6,620 nucleotides of DNA from Methylococcaceae bacterium NSP1-2 (GTDB taxonomy: Bacteria > Pseudomonadota > Gammaproteobacteria > Methylococcales > Methylomonadaceae), in NCBI GenBank assembly GCA_002256685.1, contig NQJH01000096.1, forward strand, positions 1 to 6,620, given 5' to 3'. Positions 5,813-6,620 of this stretch are shown here, one piece after another (within the stretch, counting starts at the first letter, position 1; each line of letters opens with the position of its first letter). The notes under the pieces are model-generated. The model did not search any database, was not told the DNA's origin, and saw nothing but the letters and a program-made list of their open reading frames with translations. The position numbers and the translations under genes were made by a program.

Positions 5813-6620
5813 CCGATTTCTCCATCATCATCATAATACTGTCATAAGTTCTTCGAAAGATATTGCCTGTTTCTACTGATTTTAAGGCAATTAAATCTTT
5901 TTGAGAAACGATTTCACCTTTTAGAGCAACGCTGACTGAGCCGTATTTATCGCCTTCTTTAACTGGCGCGGTAATTTTTTTATCGACCACAATCGTGGCT
6001 TTAAGATCGTCATAATGACGACGCGGAATCGTGGCATAAAGGTCTTCTGCTAAACCTAGCTCTACGGTACTGTCCGCGCCTTTCCATACCCGTGCTTCTT
6101 TTAACGATTTTTTACCTTCATATAAACGGTGTGATTCAAAAAATCGAAAACCGTAATTCAACAATTTTTGGTTTTCATTGGCGCGGGCTTTAGCACTTTT
6201 TGTTCCCATAACCACCGAGATAAGGCGCATTCCTTCGCGTAGTGATGAAGCCACTAAACAATAACCTGCATCATCAGTGAATCCGGTTTTAACACCATCA
6301 ACTGATTCATCACGTCCTAGCAATAAATTACGATTGTGCTGAGTGATTTTGTTGTAAGTGAATTCTTGTTGAGAAAACCAAGGATAAAAATCAGGAAATT
6401 CTTTAATTAATGCACGGGTGAGTGTCGCTAAGTCGCGAGCCGTGGTGTAATGATTTTCAATCGGCAAGCCATCACTGTTGGTGAAGTGGGTGTTTTTCAT
6501 ACCCAGTCGTGCGGCATGTTGATTCATCATATCTGCAAAGGTGCTTTCTTGCCCTGCGATATGTTCAGCCAGTGCGATACTAGCATCGTTGCCTGATTGA
6601 ATAATGATACCTTTTAACAG
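5802..6620 (-). CDS. dacA: D-alanyl-D-alanine carboxypeptidase, PBP5/DacA type (5' end outside window)
   Basis: Penicillin-binding protein 5 family enzymes remove the terminal D-Ala from peptidoglycan pentapeptides in the periplasm. The reading frame is open to the window edge, so 272 C-terminal residues are visible and the first in-frame ATG (6530) is not the true start. The visible part begins 'LLKGIIIQSGNDAS', containing the SxN motif (SGN, visible residues 9-11; about 6588-6596). The KTG motif lies in 'VDGVKTGFTDDAGY' (K at visible residue 111). The spacing of 102 residues between the motifs is as in E. coli PBP5. The SxxK nucleophile and signal peptide lie beyond 6620. After the transpeptidase-like domain comes the beta-rich PBP5 C-terminal domain (about 155-245), ending in a helix 'NIFRRTYDSIMMMMEKSDDK' that would be the membrane-association helix but is more charged than usual. 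The gene heads the dacA-dat-ybeD operon; dacC would be an equally valid name. Confidence 0.93.
   Translation of the reverse strand: MLKGIIIQSGNDASIALAEHIAGQESTFADMMNQHAARLGMKNTHFTNSDGLPIENHYTTARDLATLTRALIKEFPDFYPWFSQQEFTYNKITQHNRNLLLGRDESVDGVKTGFTDDAGYCLVASSLREGMRLISVVMGTKSAKARANENQKLLNYGFRFFESHRLYEGKKSLKEARVWKGADSTVELGLAEDLYATIPRRHYDDLKATIVVDKKITAPVKEGDKYGSVSVALKGEIVSQKDLIALKSVETGNIFRRTYDSIMMMMEKSDDK
5820..5823 (-). promoter_or_regulatory. Ribosome binding site GGAG for dat, inside dacA
   Basis: GGAG on the minus strand lies seven bases before the dat ATG, within the last codons of dacA. It supports the chosen dat start and the 11-base gene overlap. Confidence 0.6.

Noticed and set aside
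5823..5834. Four tandem ATG triplets at the end of dacA as a phase-variation tract
   Set aside because: A three-base unit cannot shift the frame; it would only change the number of methionines, and four copies is short.
1..6620. CRISPR array, tRNA, rRNA, insertion sequence or toxin-antitoxin pair
   Set aside because: No spaced direct repeats, no cloverleaf or rRNA-like sequence, no transposase motifs and no paired small toxin-like genes were seen on either strand.

Overview
The window looks like a piece of a gammaproteobacterial chromosome of moderately low G+C. The LipA, LipB, YbeD, D-amino acid aminotransferase and PBP5-type proteins all read like gammaproteobacterial versions. The palindromic 'TTCCCACGCTCCAGC...TGGGAA' type repeat and the lone BLUF photoreceptor would fit a sulfur-oxidising group such as Thiotrichales/Beggiatoaceae. 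That placement is inference from impression, not from a search.

Layout. (1) 81-1040 (+): a two-domain cupin protein resembling gentisate-dioxygenase-like bicupins. (2) 1041-1296: an intergenic stretch with no convincing gene. (3) 1297-1722 (+): a short single-domain BLUF blue-light sensor. (4) 1736-1802: a composite palindromic repeat of two hairpins sharing one core. (5) 1822-2103 (+): a 93-residue protein of unknown function with a winged-helix-like segment. (6) 2150-2758 and 2755-3711 (+): lipB and lipA, overlapping by four bases. (7) 3730-4574 (+): a possible 25-codon leader ORF with a strong ribosome binding site, its stop overlapping the start of a membrane-anchored NodB-type polysaccharide deacetylase. 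(8) 4621-4650: a perfect hairpin related to one inside the leader ORF. (9) 6620-4668 (-): dacA (5' end outside the window), dat and ybeD, a tightly overlapping operon converging on the first set.

How the genes work together. lipB and lipA encode the two steps of de novo lipoylation: octanoyl transfer from acyl carrier protein, then sulfur insertion. dacA trims D-Ala from peptidoglycan pentapeptides, and dat interconverts D-alanine and D-glutamate with their keto acids, so the minus-strand operon joins cell-wall D-amino acid trimming to D-amino acid metabolism. ybeD is a small ACT-like-fold protein commonly found between dacA and lipB. In many gammaproteobacteria dacA-(dat)-ybeD-lipB-lipA lie on one strand; here the two halves are convergent and separated by the deacetylase and its hairpins, which suggests a local rearrangement.

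I do not see a clear new multi-gene system. The most interesting signals are the leader ORF/hairpin arrangement ahead of the deacetylase, the paired hairpins on either side of that gene, the composite palindrome at 1736-1802, and the altered LipB signature.
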